From an uncultured Bacteroidales bacterium (GTDB taxonomy: Bacteria; Bacteroidota; Bacteroidia; Bacteroidales; P3): a stretch of 44,829 bases of DNA. Positions 35,170 to 43,831 of the stretch are shown here, one piece after another. Each line of letters begins with the position of its first letter. Position 1 is the stretch's first letter. The notes under the pieces are model-generated. The model was not told the DNA's origin, made no database searches, and saw only the letters and a list, made by a program, of their open reading frames with translations. The stretch covers positions 1 through 44,829 of the forward strand of contig CALEFF010000043.1 in NCBI GenBank assembly GCA_937876865.1. The letters are read 5' to 3'. The position numbers were made by a program, and so were the translations under genes.

Positions 35170-37317
35170 CTATTTGATTAACTTAAAGTTTAATTCTTCA
35201 CCCTCAACAAACATTTCAATTTTAGTATCCTGACAAACTGCTCCCTCAATCAAAAGCACTGACAATCTATTGGTTACATACTTTTGTATAGTCCTTTTTA
35301 CAGGTCTTGCACCAAGAGATATATCATAGCCTTTATCTGCTAAAAAATCAACTGCCTCAACTTTTGCAATCAATTCTATGTTTTTTTCTTTAAGAATTGC
35401 CATTAAGCCCTTTAATTGCAAGGAAACAATCTCTCTAACTTGTGCTTTCATCAACGGTTTAAAGACTACTATTTCATCTATTCTATTTAAAAATTCCGGA
35501 CGCACAGTTTTTTTCATCACAGACTTTATTTCTTCTTTCACTTCCTCCCATTTAGAAATCAAAGCCTCTTTATCCTTTTCTAAATATCCTTGTAAAATTT
35601 CAGAACCAATGTTAGAGGTCATAATTATTATTGTATTCTTAAAATCTACTACCCTTCCCTTGTTATCAGTCAAACGTCCGTCTTCCAAAACTTGCAAAAG
35701 AATATTAAAAACATCGGGGTGAGCCTTTTCAATCTCGTCTAAAAGAACAATTGAGTAAGGTTTTCTTCTCACAGCCTCAGTTAAAAGTCCACTTTCCTCA
35801 TATCCCACATATCCCGGAGGTGCTCCAATTAAGCGAGATACGGTATGACGCTCCTGATACTCACTCATATCTATTCTAATCATTAAATCATCTCTATCAA
35901 ACAATTGTTCAGCTAAGGCTTTTGCCAACTCGGTTTTTCCAACTCCCGTACTACCAAGAAAAGCAAAAGAACCAATCGGACGTCTCTCATCATTAAGTCC
36001 CGAACGACTTCTTCTAATAGAATCTGCCACCGCTTTTATTGCTTCTTGCTGTCCAATAACTCTGCGATTAAGTTCTTTTTCAAGATTTAACAATTTTTCC
36101 TTTTCACTTTCCATCATCTTTGCCAAAGGAATGCCTGTCCAACGAGAAACAACCTCTGCTATATGCTCATAATCTACCTCTTCGGTAATCAAAGCCCCCG
36201 AAACTTGAAGTTCTTTTAATCGTTTTTTATAATTTTCTAAATCTGTTTCGGCCTGTTTTATCTTTCCATAACGCAATTGTGCCACTTTACCATAATCTCC
36301 CTCCATTTCTGCTTTCTCTGCCTCAAACTTATAAGATTCTATCTTTTTAACCTCATCTTGAATTGCATCAACAAGTTTTTTTTGTGCCAACCATTTTTCC
36401 TTTAACACATCTCTATCTTTCTTAATCGTATCAATCTGATTAGAAAGTTCCGTTACTTTTTTCTCATCCTTTTCTTTCTTAATTGCAACTCTTTCTATTT
36501 CCAATTGCATTAGCTTTCTTTCCAACTCATCAAGCTCTTCGGGAGAAGAATCTATTTCCATACGGAGTTTAGCTGCCGCCTCATCAATTAAATCTATTGC
36601 CTTGTCTGGCAAAAACCTATTTGTGATGTAACGATTCGACATTTGAGCCGCTGCAACTATTGCACTATCTTTTATTCTTACATGATGATGCACCTCATAT
36701 CTTTCTTTTAATCCACGAAGTATACTAATTGTATCCTCAACGCTTGGTTCGTCTATCATAACCATTTGAAAACGACGTTCTAATGCCTTATCTTTTTCAA
36801 AATATTTTTGGTATTCATTAAGCGTTGTTGCTCCTATTGCTCTCAATTCTCCACGTGCTAAGGCTGGTTTCAAAAGATTTGCAGCATCCATTGCACCTTC
36901 CCCTGCTCCTGCTCCGACTAAGGTATGTATTTCATCAATAAAAAGTATTATTTCACCATTTGAGGCAACCAATTCGTTGATTACCCCCTTCAATCTCTCT
37001 TCAAATTCTCCTTTATACTTTGCTCCTGCTATCAATGCTCCCATATCCAAGGAGTAAATCAACTTATCTTTTAAATTTTCTGGTACATCTTTTTTAAAAA
37101 TTCTTTGTGCCAATCCTTCGGCTATTGCAGTTTTTCCAACGCCAGGCTCTCCTACTAAGACAGGATTATTCTTTGTTCGTCTTGATAATATTTGTAATAC
37201 TCTGCGTATTTGTTCATCTCTTCCTATTACAGGATCCAATTTTCCATCCCTTGCTTCTGCTATAAGATTATGAGCAAAACGATTAAGGTTTTCTAATTTT
37301 AATTTTGTTGTTTCCAT
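35170..37317 (-). CDS. clpB: ClpB-type disaggregase lacking the N-terminal domain
   Basis: This 715-residue AAA+ unfoldase reactivates aggregated proteins with DnaK. It has NBD1 (Walker A GEPGVGKTA, residues 56-63; Walker B LFIDEIHTL), the coiled-coil middle domain (about 255-375), NBD2 (Walker A GSTGVGKTE; LLDEIEKAHP) and the C-terminal sensor-2 GARPVKRTI. Typical ClpB has about 860 residues with a 145-residue N domain first. Here translation begins at LNRFAHNLIAEARDGKLDPV, equivalent to the short isoform made from an internal start in other bacteria. I see no displaced N-domain coding sequence upstream. A -24/-12 promoter precedes it. Confidence 0.93.
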   Translation of the reverse strand: METTKLKLENLNRFAHNLIAEARDGKLDPVIGRDEQIRRVLQILSRRTKNNPVLVGEPGVGKTAIAEGLAQRIFKKDVPENLKDKLIYSLDMGALIAGAKYKGEFEERLKGVINELVASNGEIILFIDEIHTLVGAGAGEGAMDAANLLKPALARGELRAIGATTLNEYQKYFEKDKALERRFQMVMIDEPSVEDTISILRGLKERYEVHHHVRIKDSAIVAAAQMSNRYITNRFLPDKAIDLIDEAAAKLRMEIDSSPEELDELERKLMQLEIERVAIKKEKDEKKVTELSNQIDTIKKDRDVLKEKWLAQKKLVDAIQDEVKKIESYKFEAEKAEMEGDYGKVAQLRYGKIKQAETDLENYKKRLKELQVSGALITEEVDYEHIAEVVSRWTGIPLAKMMESEKEKLLNLEKELNRRVIGQQEAIKAVADSIRRSRSGLNDERRPIGSFAFLGSTGVGKTELAKALAEQLFDRDDLMIRIDMSEYQERHTVSRLIGAPPGYVGYEESGLLTEAVRRKPYSIVLLDEIEKAHPDVFNILLQVLEDGRLTDNKGRVVDFKNTIIIMTSNIGSEILQGYLEKDKEALISKWEEVKEEIKSVMKKTVRPEFLNRIDEIVVFKPLMKAQVREIVSLQLKGLMAILKEKNIELIAKVEAVDFLADKGYDISLGARPVKRTIQKYVTNRLSVLLIEGAVCQDTKIEMFVEGEELNFKLIK

Positions 37318-37349
37318 ACTTTATTGTTTTAAATTTTGCTACTATAACA

Positions 37350-37364
37350 GCAAAAAATGTTCCG
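37350..37364 (-). promoter_or_regulatory. -24/-12-like promoter of clpB
   Basis: On the minus strand CGGAAC, five bases, then TTGC, with GG and GC 12 bp apart as in sigma-54 promoters. It departs from TGGCAC at two positions. The predicted transcript start is about 20 nt before the ATG. No CIRCE repeat or good TAnnTTTG box is seen in this gap. Confidence 0.45.
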
Positions 37365-37395
37365 AGTTCAAAAAAACGCCAATTTGTCATATTTT

Positions 37396-37466
37396 TTTCT
37401 TTGTTTTTTTAAATTTTTTCTTTGATTTTTTATTTTTTTTCTTTGATTTTTGAAACGATTTCTAAG
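37396..37466 (+). repeat. Array E: three to four 21-bp units with TTTCTTTG
   Basis: TTTCTTTG starts at 37396, 37417 and 37438, each 21 bp apart, with a degenerate TTTCTAAG at 37459, again 21 bp on. It lies between divergent clpB and the thioredoxin-fold gene, with octamers pointing towards the latter. Spacers are T-rich. Confidence 0.85.
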
Positions 37467-37497
37467 AAAAAATTGTCTTTTATTATGAGATAATGAT

Positions 37498-37505
37498 TAT
37501 TTTTG
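37498..37505 (+). promoter_or_regulatory. -7 box for the thioredoxin-fold gene pair
   Basis: TATTTTTG matches TAnnTTTG and lies 32 nt upstream of the ATG at 37538, downstream of array E. Confidence 0.6.
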
Positions 37506-37537
37506 CGTTAAGAATAGGAATTAAATAAAAAATCACT

Positions 37538-38959
37538 ATGAAATATTTAAAAAAATACACTTTATTATTATTGATTCTTTTATGTAACCAACAAGTTTTT
37601 GCTCAATATGACATAAAAATTGAAATATCTGATAGTAAAGACACTGCTCTTATTTTGGGTCATTATTATCTTGATAAGACTTACGCTATTGACACTGCGT
37701 GGAACAAAAACAATACTTTTACTTTCAAATCCAAAGACAAGAAATTAGATAGCGGAATTTACTTTCTAAGCAACCTTAATGGAAGATTTGTTGAAATCAT
37801 GCTACAAAACGAAAAGAAAGTAAGGTTAAAAACCAAGGAAGAGAATTGGAATAAATTTATGCAAGTAAAATCTGGCAGCCAAGAGCTGAAAGCCTATTAC
37901 GAATATATGCAAAACACCGAGCAAATCCAAGAAAGAGCAAAAACATTAATAGATCAAAAAGTTGAAAAAGAAGTTTACGACAAAGAAATGAAAGCCCTAA
38001 GCCTTGTAAACGACAGCATAAAGAATAGTTTTATAGAAAAATATCCAAACTATTTGCTTTCAAAAGTATTTAACGCCACAAAACCCATTGCGATTCCAGA
38101 CTTTCCAATGCCAAAGAAAGAAGATGGCACAGTGGATTCATTAGAATGGAATTCACAACGTTGGTATTACTATAAGAATCATTATTTCGACAATATAGAC
38201 CTTTCTTGTGCGGGGTTATTACGTACGCCTAAAATGGTTTTCTTCCAAAACTACAATCGCTATTGGGAGGAGGTAATGAAATATGAAAGAACCGATACTA
38301 TAATTGAGTATGCTCACAAAGTAATTGCACAAGCCAAAGACTCAAAAGCAATGAAACGCTTTTTAATTCATAACATAACCGAGCGATATCTTCAAAGTCC
38401 ATACATGGGACACGACAAAATTTACGTAGAACTAATAAAAGCCTATTACGAAACAGGGATTGCCGATTGGGTTTCACCCTCAGATATGGAGAAAAACATA
38501 GAAAGAGCTCACAAATGGGAAAATATACTCTTAGGAAAGCAAGTCCCCGACCTTGCTTGTATGGATTCAGCAAACGTATGGCATAGCACACGAGATTGCA
38601 ATAAAGATTTCAAAATCATACTCTTTTGGTCACCAGGCTGTGGTCATTGTTCAGTAGAAGTTCCTAAATATGATAAATTCTATAAAGAGAAAAAAGACAT
38701 CTATTCGGTAGAGATATTTGCAATAAACACTGAAAGCGACCTTGAAGCATGGAAGAAATTCATCAAAGAAAAAGACTTACAATGGATAAACCTTAACGGA
38801 TTGGTTGCAAACTATGATTGGAGAGAATATTTTGACATAGAAAAAACTCCGATTATGTTCATTTTAGACAAAAACAACACAATAGTTGCAAAAAACGTAC
38901 CTGCCGACAATATAGAACAAATAATAAAAGCCATAAAAGAAGGACGATTTGCTTTTTAA
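37538..38959 (+). CDS. Secreted thioredoxin-fold protein (CGHC), TlpA-like
   Basis: This 473-residue protein has a signal peptide (KYLKKYTLLLLILLCNQQVFA), an N-terminal beta-rich domain of the DUF4369 type (about 24-115), a helical middle region, and a C-terminal thioredoxin fold. The redox motif FWSPGCGHCSVEVP lies near residue 370 and the cis-Pro segment is EKTPIMFIL. It probably reduces or isomerises disulfides in the periplasm. It is followed after 13 nt by a paralogue. Confidence 0.85.
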   Translation: MKYLKKYTLLLLILLCNQQVFAQYDIKIEISDSKDTALILGHYYLDKTYAIDTAWNKNNTFTFKSKDKKLDSGIYFLSNLNGRFVEIMLQNEKKVRLKTKEENWNKFMQVKSGSQELKAYYEYMQNTEQIQERAKTLIDQKVEKEVYDKEMKALSLVNDSIKNSFIEKYPNYLLSKVFNATKPIAIPDFPMPKKEDGTVDSLEWNSQRWYYYKNHYFDNIDLSCAGLLRTPKMVFFQNYNRYWEEVMKYERTDTIIEYAHKVIAQAKDSKAMKRFLIHNITERYLQSPYMGHDKIYVELIKAYYETGIADWVSPSDMEKNIERAHKWENILLGKQVPDLACMDSANVWHSTRDCNKDFKIILFWSPGCGHCSVEVPKYDKFYKEKKDIYSVEIFAINTESDLEAWKKFIKEKDLQWINLNGLVANYDWREYFDIEKTPIMFILDKNNTIVAKNVPADNIEQIIKAIKEGRFAF

Positions 38960-38972
38960 ACAAAGATAAAAT

Positions 38973-40319
38973 ATGAAAAAACAGATAATATTTTTCGCTA
39001 TTTCTTTAATTGCAGGGATAAATCTTTATTCTCAAACCACACATTACAAGGTTACGCTATGGATTCATCAAATTGAAGATTCCACTCTTTATGTTCACGG
39101 CTCATACGGAGAGAAAGAAAACTTGCTTTTAGATTCTTTACAAATTCAACCTGATGGAAGTTTTATTTTAGAGGGAGATTACCGACAAGGAATTGTTGTT
39201 TTATCGAATGCTCATCAACAATTCTTCTCATTCATTTTAGATAAAAACCCCGTTTTCACAATAGATATGTATCCATACGGTTATTTTGAGGTAAAGGGTT
39301 GCGAAGAAAACAACAAATACCTTGAATACCAAAAACGAAACAAAGAATTAAAACAATTAACTCGTCAATACGAAAAAGAAATCAAAGAATTTCCAGAAGA
39401 AAAAGACTCTCTTATCGACCTTATTCAAAAAGCAAAAACAACGTTTAGCCAATATCAAACGACGTTTTTCAAACAATATCCAAACAATCTAATGACCTCT
39501 CTTTTAACCTCAATGCAAAACCCAAAACCAAATCCAGAATACTTTTATCAAGGCAAACTAATAAAAGGAAAAGAATTAGAATACGCTTACGACATTCGCA
39601 AAAGATATTGGGAAAACTTCAATTTTCAAGACCAAAGATTACTTTCCACACCTTATTTCTATAAAAAATTTAAAACATATATTGATAAAATCACAATGCA
39701 AGACTCAGATTCCGTCTATCAAGCAATGGAAGATTTCATAAATATTGCAAATCAAAAAGGCGGTAGTTTGTATTCAAAATATATATTAGACCTTTATTTA
39801 AAGAAATTGCCGTTAATGCCATTTTCTTTTAACGAAAATCTCTATGTTCAAATCGTTGAAAAACTCATCAATAAAGGAAAAACACCGTGGTTAAGCATTA
39901 GCGAAATTGAAACTCACAACATAAATATTGAAGCAATAAAACCTTTCCTTCCCGGAAAGAAATTTCCTAACATAAACTCGCTTTACGATATTGAAGCCAA
40001 ATATACAATTATTCATTTTCATTCTTCCACCTGCGAGAGTTGCAAAAAAAACATTGAGGATTTAATTGGATTTTATGAAAAAGACTCTAAGAAGTATAAT
40101 ACTAAGATAATATCTATTAACGTCGGAGAAAAAACCAAAGAGCCAATGTACCCTTGGACAAATTGGGAAATTGACCCACAAATATTAAAGCAAAAATATG
40201 GTATTGATATAATTCGTACGCCCGAAATCTACATTTTAGACAGCGAAAAAAAGATTTTAAACAAAACTGTCATCTATTCACACATCAAAAAAGCGATTGA
40301 AGATTGGGAACGCTTTTAA
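38973..40319 (+). CDS. Secreted thioredoxin-fold protein (CESC), paralogue of the preceding gene
   Basis: This 448-residue protein has a signal peptide (KKQIIFFAISLIAGINLYSQ), the same overall architecture as its neighbour, and a C-terminal thioredoxin fold with HFHSSTCESCKKNIED and RTPEIYILD. The CxxC changes from CGHC to CESC, suggesting a different redox potential or partner. The two genes arose by an old duplication. Its stop overlaps the convergent small gene by 4 bp. Confidence 0.83.
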   Translation: MKKQIIFFAISLIAGINLYSQTTHYKVTLWIHQIEDSTLYVHGSYGEKENLLLDSLQIQPDGSFILEGDYRQGIVVLSNAHQQFFSFILDKNPVFTIDMYPYGYFEVKGCEENNKYLEYQKRNKELKQLTRQYEKEIKEFPEEKDSLIDLIQKAKTTFSQYQTTFFKQYPNNLMTSLLTSMQNPKPNPEYFYQGKLIKGKELEYAYDIRKRYWENFNFQDQRLLSTPYFYKKFKTYIDKITMQDSDSVYQAMEDFINIANQKGGSLYSKYILDLYLKKLPLMPFSFNENLYVQIVEKLINKGKTPWLSISEIETHNINIEAIKPFLPGKKFPNINSLYDIEAKYTIIHFHSSTCESCKKNIEDLIGFYEKDSKKYNTKIISINVGEKTKEPMYPWTNWEIDPQILKQKYGIDIIRTPEIYILDSEKKILNKTVIYSHIKKAIEDWERF

Positions 40320-40531
40320 TCAAAAATATTCATCTGCTTTGGTTTGAATAATTCCAATTGGTTTTCTGCCTCATTCTTTATTGGCTCAACATTTTCCATT
40401 AAAAAATCGTGCAAAATCTTTTTTAACGCTCTTTTAGGCGTTGTTTTATTTGACACACAGTACTTTGCAAGCAATTTTTCATCCTTTGCAGACAAGGCAA
40501 TCTTTATATTTTTAGATTTTTGCTTTTTCAT
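40316..40531 (-). CDS. Small protein, possible ribbon-helix-helix type
   Basis: This 71-residue basic protein (MKKQKSKNIKIALSAKDEK start) has a predicted strand (NIKIALS) followed by two helices (EKLLAKYCVSN, PKRALKKILHDFLMENV), compatible with a ribbon-helix-helix DNA-binding fold, and an acidic tail ending QLELFKPKQMNIFD. It is too short for certainty. An upstream in-frame ATG at 40549 gives six more residues. A near-consensus -7 box, TATTTTCG, lies at 40573-40566 on the minus strand. It is divergent from kdsA. Confidence 0.65.
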   Translation of the reverse strand: MKKQKSKNIKIALSAKDEKLLAKYCVSNKTTPKRALKKILHDFLMENVEPIKNEAENQLELFKPKQMNIFD

Positions 40532-40584
40532 TTCTGAAAATTTTCTCAATTTTGTACATCAAAGTGCGAAAATACAAAAAAATA

Positions 40585-41391
40585 ATGGAACTTTACAGAA
40601 AACTAAAAGACAATTCAAATAATTTTTTCTTAATGGCAGGACCTTGCGTTATTGAAAACGAGCAAATGCCTTTTGAAATATGTAAAAAACTCAAAGAAAT
40701 ATGTGAGCGATTAGACATAAAACTAATATTCAAAGCCTCATATAGAAAAGCAAATCGTTCAAAAGTTGATTCTTTTAGTGGAATTGGTGATGAAAAAGCC
40801 TTAAAAATCCTTGGCGAAATAAGAAAAAAATACGCTTTACCTGTTGTTACCGACATACACTCGGCAGAAGAAGCAGAAATGGCGGCAGAATACGTAGATA
40901 TTCTTCAAATCCCTGCTTTTCTTTGCCGACAAACAGACCTTTTACTTGCAGCTGCAAAGACAAATAAAATAATAAACATAAAGAAAGGACAATTCCTATC
41001 GGCTCAATCAATGAAACACGTTGCAGACAAAGTACTTTCTGTTGGTAACGATAAGATTATTCTAACCGATAGAGGAACAATGTTTGGTTATCAAGACTTA
41101 ATTGTGGATTTTCGTTCAATTCCTATCATGCAATCATTCAATTACCCCGTTGTTATGGACATTACTCACTCCCTTCAACAGCCTAATCAAACAGAAGGCG
41201 TAAGTGGAGGAATGCCTCAAATGATTTCTACAATTGCAAAAGCAGCAATAGCAGTTGGAGCAAACGGAATATTTATGGAAACCCACCCAAACCCAAGCCA
41301 AGCTCTAAGCGATGGAAAAAATATGCTTGCCTTAGATAAAGTAGAAAGTCTATTGGAAAGACTAATCAAAATAAAGAAAGCATTATATTAA
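40585..41391 (+). CDS. kdsA: 3-deoxy-8-phosphooctulonate synthase
   Basis: This 268-residue enzyme condenses phosphoenolpyruvate and arabinose 5-phosphate to KDO 8-phosphate, for the lipopolysaccharide core, which implies a Gram-negative envelope. Visible motifs are LMAGPCVIENE, FKASYRKANRSKVDSFSG, PVVTDIHSAEEA, LQIPAFLCRQTDLL, KKGQFLSA and TDRGTMFGY. The ATG at 40585 is preferred because the family starts shortly before the AGPC motif. Confidence 0.96.
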   Translation: MELYRKLKDNSNNFFLMAGPCVIENEQMPFEICKKLKEICERLDIKLIFKASYRKANRSKVDSFSGIGDEKALKILGEIRKKYALPVVTDIHSAEEAEMAAEYVDILQIPAFLCRQTDLLLAAAKTNKIINIKKGQFLSAQSMKHVADKVLSVGNDKIILTDRGTMFGYQDLIVDFRSIPIMQSFNYPVVMDITHSLQQPNQTEGVSGGMPQMISTIAKAAIAVGANGIFMETHPNPSQALSDGKNMLALDKVESLLERLIKIKKALY

Positions 41392-41413
41392 AGAAAAAAT
41401 CAAAATAAATTAG

Positions 41414-41421
41414 TACTTTTG
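41414..41421 (+). promoter_or_regulatory. -7 box for crt-hbd
   Basis: TACTTTTG matches TAnnTTTG and lies 22 nt upstream of the crotonase ATG. No good -33 TTTG is seen. Confidence 0.58.
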
Positions 41422-41443
41422 CAATTATAATAACGAAAACATT

Positions 41444-42220
41444 ATGGAATACAAATTCTTAAAATCAGAAAAACAAGGAGCAATTCTTATTCTTACGATT
41501 TCGGCTCCAAAATCGCTTAACGCATTAAACTCAACTATACTTGCAGAAATAGATAGTTTTGTTTCTAACATAGAAAAAGACACAAGGGTTTTAATAATCA
41601 CAGGAGATGGTGAAAAATCCTTTGTTGCAGGTGCAGACATTTCGGAAATGGCAAACCTAAATCAAGCAGAAGGAGAAGCCTTTGGCAAAAGAGGAGCAGA
41701 TGTGTTTAGAAAAATTGAAACACTGCCTATTCCCGTAATTGCAGCCGTTAATGGATTTGCATTAGGTGGCGGTTGCGAGCTTGCAATGTCTTGCGATATT
41801 AGAATATGTTCAGCAAATGCAAAATTTGGTCAGCCAGAAGTTGGATTAGGAATAGTACCTGGATTCAGCGGAACTTATCGTCTTACAAAACTTGTAGGCA
41901 TGGGAATGGCAAAACAACTAATCTTCACAGGCAAACCAATAAAAGCAGACGAAGCTCTAAGAATAGGTTTAGTAAATGCAGTTTATGAACAAGCCGACCT
42001 TATGAATGAAGCAATCAAGATGGCAGAAAGCATAATTGCAAACGCACCTTTGGCAGTTTCTTTCGCAAAAGAATGTATAAATGAAGAGTATGACCTTTGT
42101 GCAGACGAAGCAATAGCGTATGAAACAAAACTTTTCGGAAAATGTTTTGCAACACAAGATCAAAAAGATGGCATGCGAGCATTCTTAAACAAAGAAAAAG
42201 TAGAATTTCAAGGCAAATAA
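41444..42220 (+). CDS. crt: Enoyl-CoA hydratase / crotonase
   Basis: This 258-residue crotonase-fold enzyme reversibly hydrates short 2-enoyl-CoA. Oxyanion-hole segments AGADISEM and NGFALGGGCELAMSCD are present, as are both catalytic glutamates (GGGCELA and FGQPEVGLG). With the next gene it forms the crotonyl-CoA to acetoacetyl-CoA leg shared by butyrate formation and short-chain beta-oxidation. It lies 26 nt before hbd. Confidence 0.9.
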   Translation: MEYKFLKSEKQGAILILTISAPKSLNALNSTILAEIDSFVSNIEKDTRVLIITGDGEKSFVAGADISEMANLNQAEGEAFGKRGADVFRKIETLPIPVIAAVNGFALGGGCELAMSCDIRICSANAKFGQPEVGLGIVPGFSGTYRLTKLVGMGMAKQLIFTGKPIKADEALRIGLVNAVYEQADLMNEAIKMAESIIANAPLAVSFAKECINEEYDLCADEAIAYETKLFGKCFATQDQKDGMRAFLNKEKVEFQGK

Positions 42221-42246
42221 TAATTAACAATTAAAATATTAAAGAA

Positions 42247-43086
42247 ATGAAAATTTGTATAATAGGAACAGGTACAATGGGTAGCGGCGTAGTTCAAGCA
42301 TTTGCACAAGCAGGAATGCAAGTAATTGTAAAAAGCCGTAGCCAAGCAAGTTTAGATAAAGCAGTTGCAAGAATCAGCAAAGGATTAGCTAAACTTGTTG
42401 AAAAAGGTAAAATAGAACAAGCCTCAATGGACGCAACACTTGCAAACATCAGCACAACAACTGAATATTCTCAACTTGCAGATGTTGATTTAGTGATTGA
42501 AGCAGCAGTAGAAGAAATGGAATTAAAGAAAGAAGTTTTTGCAGAACTAAGCAAAATCTGTAAGCCAGAAACAATTTTTGCAACAAACACTTCATCTCTT
42601 TCAATAACTGAAATAGCTGCTTGCACCGATCGTCCAGAAAGATTCATAGGAATGCACTTTTTCAACCCAGCTCCTGTGATGAAACTTGTAGAAGTAATAA
42701 AAGGACAAAAAACAAGCGAAGAAGTTTGCGAAAAAATAGTGAATTTAGCAACCGAAATAGGAAAAGTTCCTGTTAAGGTAAACGAAGCACCAGGATTTGT
42801 GGTAAACAGAATCTTGATTCCTATGGTTAATGAAGGAATTGGTATATTAGCAGACGGAGTTGCAAGTGCTGAGGAAATTGATACTGCGATGAAACTTGGT
42901 GCAAATCACCCTATGGGACCTCTTGCCTTAGGAGACTTAATCGGATTAGACGTTTGTCTTGCTATTATGGAAGTATTGTACAATGAATACGGCGATTCAA
43001 AATATCGTCCTCACCCATTGTTAAGAAAAATGGTAAGAGCAGGACTTCTTGGTAGAAAAACAGGAGAAGGATTCTATAAATACTAA
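42247..43086 (+). CDS. hbd: 3-hydroxybutyryl-CoA dehydrogenase
   Basis: This 279-residue NAD(P)-dependent enzyme interconverts 3-hydroxybutyryl-CoA and acetoacetyl-CoA. It has the Rossmann GTGTMGSGV loop at the N terminus, GMHFFNPAPVMKLVEV with the catalytic histidine, NEAPGFVVNRI, and the C-terminal GDLIGLDVCLAIM. The size is that of the single-domain short form. It is the second gene of the crt-hbd operon and ends at a clear terminator. Confidence 0.94.
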   Translation: MKICIIGTGTMGSGVVQAFAQAGMQVIVKSRSQASLDKAVARISKGLAKLVEKGKIEQASMDATLANISTTTEYSQLADVDLVIEAAVEEMELKKEVFAELSKICKPETIFATNTSSLSITEIAACTDRPERFIGMHFFNPAPVMKLVEVIKGQKTSEEVCEKIVNLATEIGKVPVKVNEAPGFVVNRILIPMVNEGIGILADGVASAEEIDTAMKLGANHPMGPLALGDLIGLDVCLAIMEVLYNEYGDSKYRPHPLLRKMVRAGLLGRKTGEGFYKY

Positions 43087-43104
43087 AATTAAATATTGCA
43101 AAAC

Positions 43105-43136
43105 AAAAGCCGAATCGTTTTTTGATTCGGCTTTTT
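43105..43136. terminator. Bidirectional hairpin terminator
   Basis: A perfect 12-bp stem (43105-43116 with 43124-43135) around a seven-base loop has T-runs on the plus side and A-runs on the other. It therefore serves both hbd and the convergent radical-SAM-like gene ending at 43142. Confidence 0.9.
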
Positions 43137-43141
43137 CTTTT

Positions 43142-43825
43142 CTACCCTACTCCTAAGTCAAGATTATTTAAAAGCACTTCTACTTTTGGATTGTCTTTTA
43201 TTTGAGGGTAGATTTCTTTTTCAAACCATTGAGCAAGTTCTTCATCTCTTTTTACTTGCGTTGTGTTGTTGCAAAAAAGGTTTACGCTAAAATATTCAAA
43301 ATATCTTAGAGCCAAATCAATATCTCTTTGTATTCTTTCTTTCTTCTCCCCTTTTGTGCAACAAAGTAGGCATACGCCTTGAAAATATCTTGCAACATCT
43401 TCTGCCGTTACATCTTTTGCTACTCCCTTATTCCACTTTTCTCTAAGCTCTGCATCAAATGTTTCTATTCCACAGCGAAATTTCACTTTAACTCTTGGAA
43501 ATAATTTTGCAAAATCCTCTAATTGATTACGAAACATATAGTGCATTTCAAACCAAAGCGTGTGAATATGTTTTTCTTCTACAATAGCGTTTATTAAATC
43601 TATGGTTTGAGAATCCAACTCTATTGCCGAGCCCGAGTTTATCACGTCTAAAACGCCATAAACGCCCGTTACCCGACTTAAAACCAAGCGATTTGTTTCA
43701 AACGGAGAGGAATTTCTATCTAAATGATAGTCGCAAAAAGTACATTTGCACCATTTACAACCTTTTGATTGCAAAAGCACAAATTCTCTTGGCATTTTCT
43801 CGTGTATAAGTGAATATCTTTGCAT
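43142..43825 (-). CDS. Radical-SAM-like protein linked to queuosine-precursor transport
   Basis: This 227-residue protein has the cysteine cluster CKWCKCTFCDYH at C23, C26, C28 and C31. This gives CX4CX2C rather than the usual CX3CX2C of radical SAM enzymes. IETFDAELREKWNKGV and an aromatic strand pattern fit a partial barrel. It lies 6 nt downstream of a queuosine-precursor transporter gene, so the pair is one operon. A role in queuosine-base salvage, such as a queuine lyase-like step, is inferred from that context only; the substrate is not shown. It ends against the terminator after hbd. Confidence 0.8.
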   Translation of the reverse strand: MQRYSLIHEKMPREFVLLQSKGCKWCKCTFCDYHLDRNSSPFETNRLVLSRVTGVYGVLDVINSGSAIELDSQTIDLINAIVEEKHIHTLWFEMHYMFRNQLEDFAKLFPRVKVKFRCGIETFDAELREKWNKGVAKDVTAEDVARYFQGVCLLCCTKGEKKERIQRDIDLALRYFEYFSVNLFCNNTTQVKRDEELAQWFEKEIYPQIKDNPKVEVLLNNLDLGVG

Positions 43826-43831
43826 AGGGTT

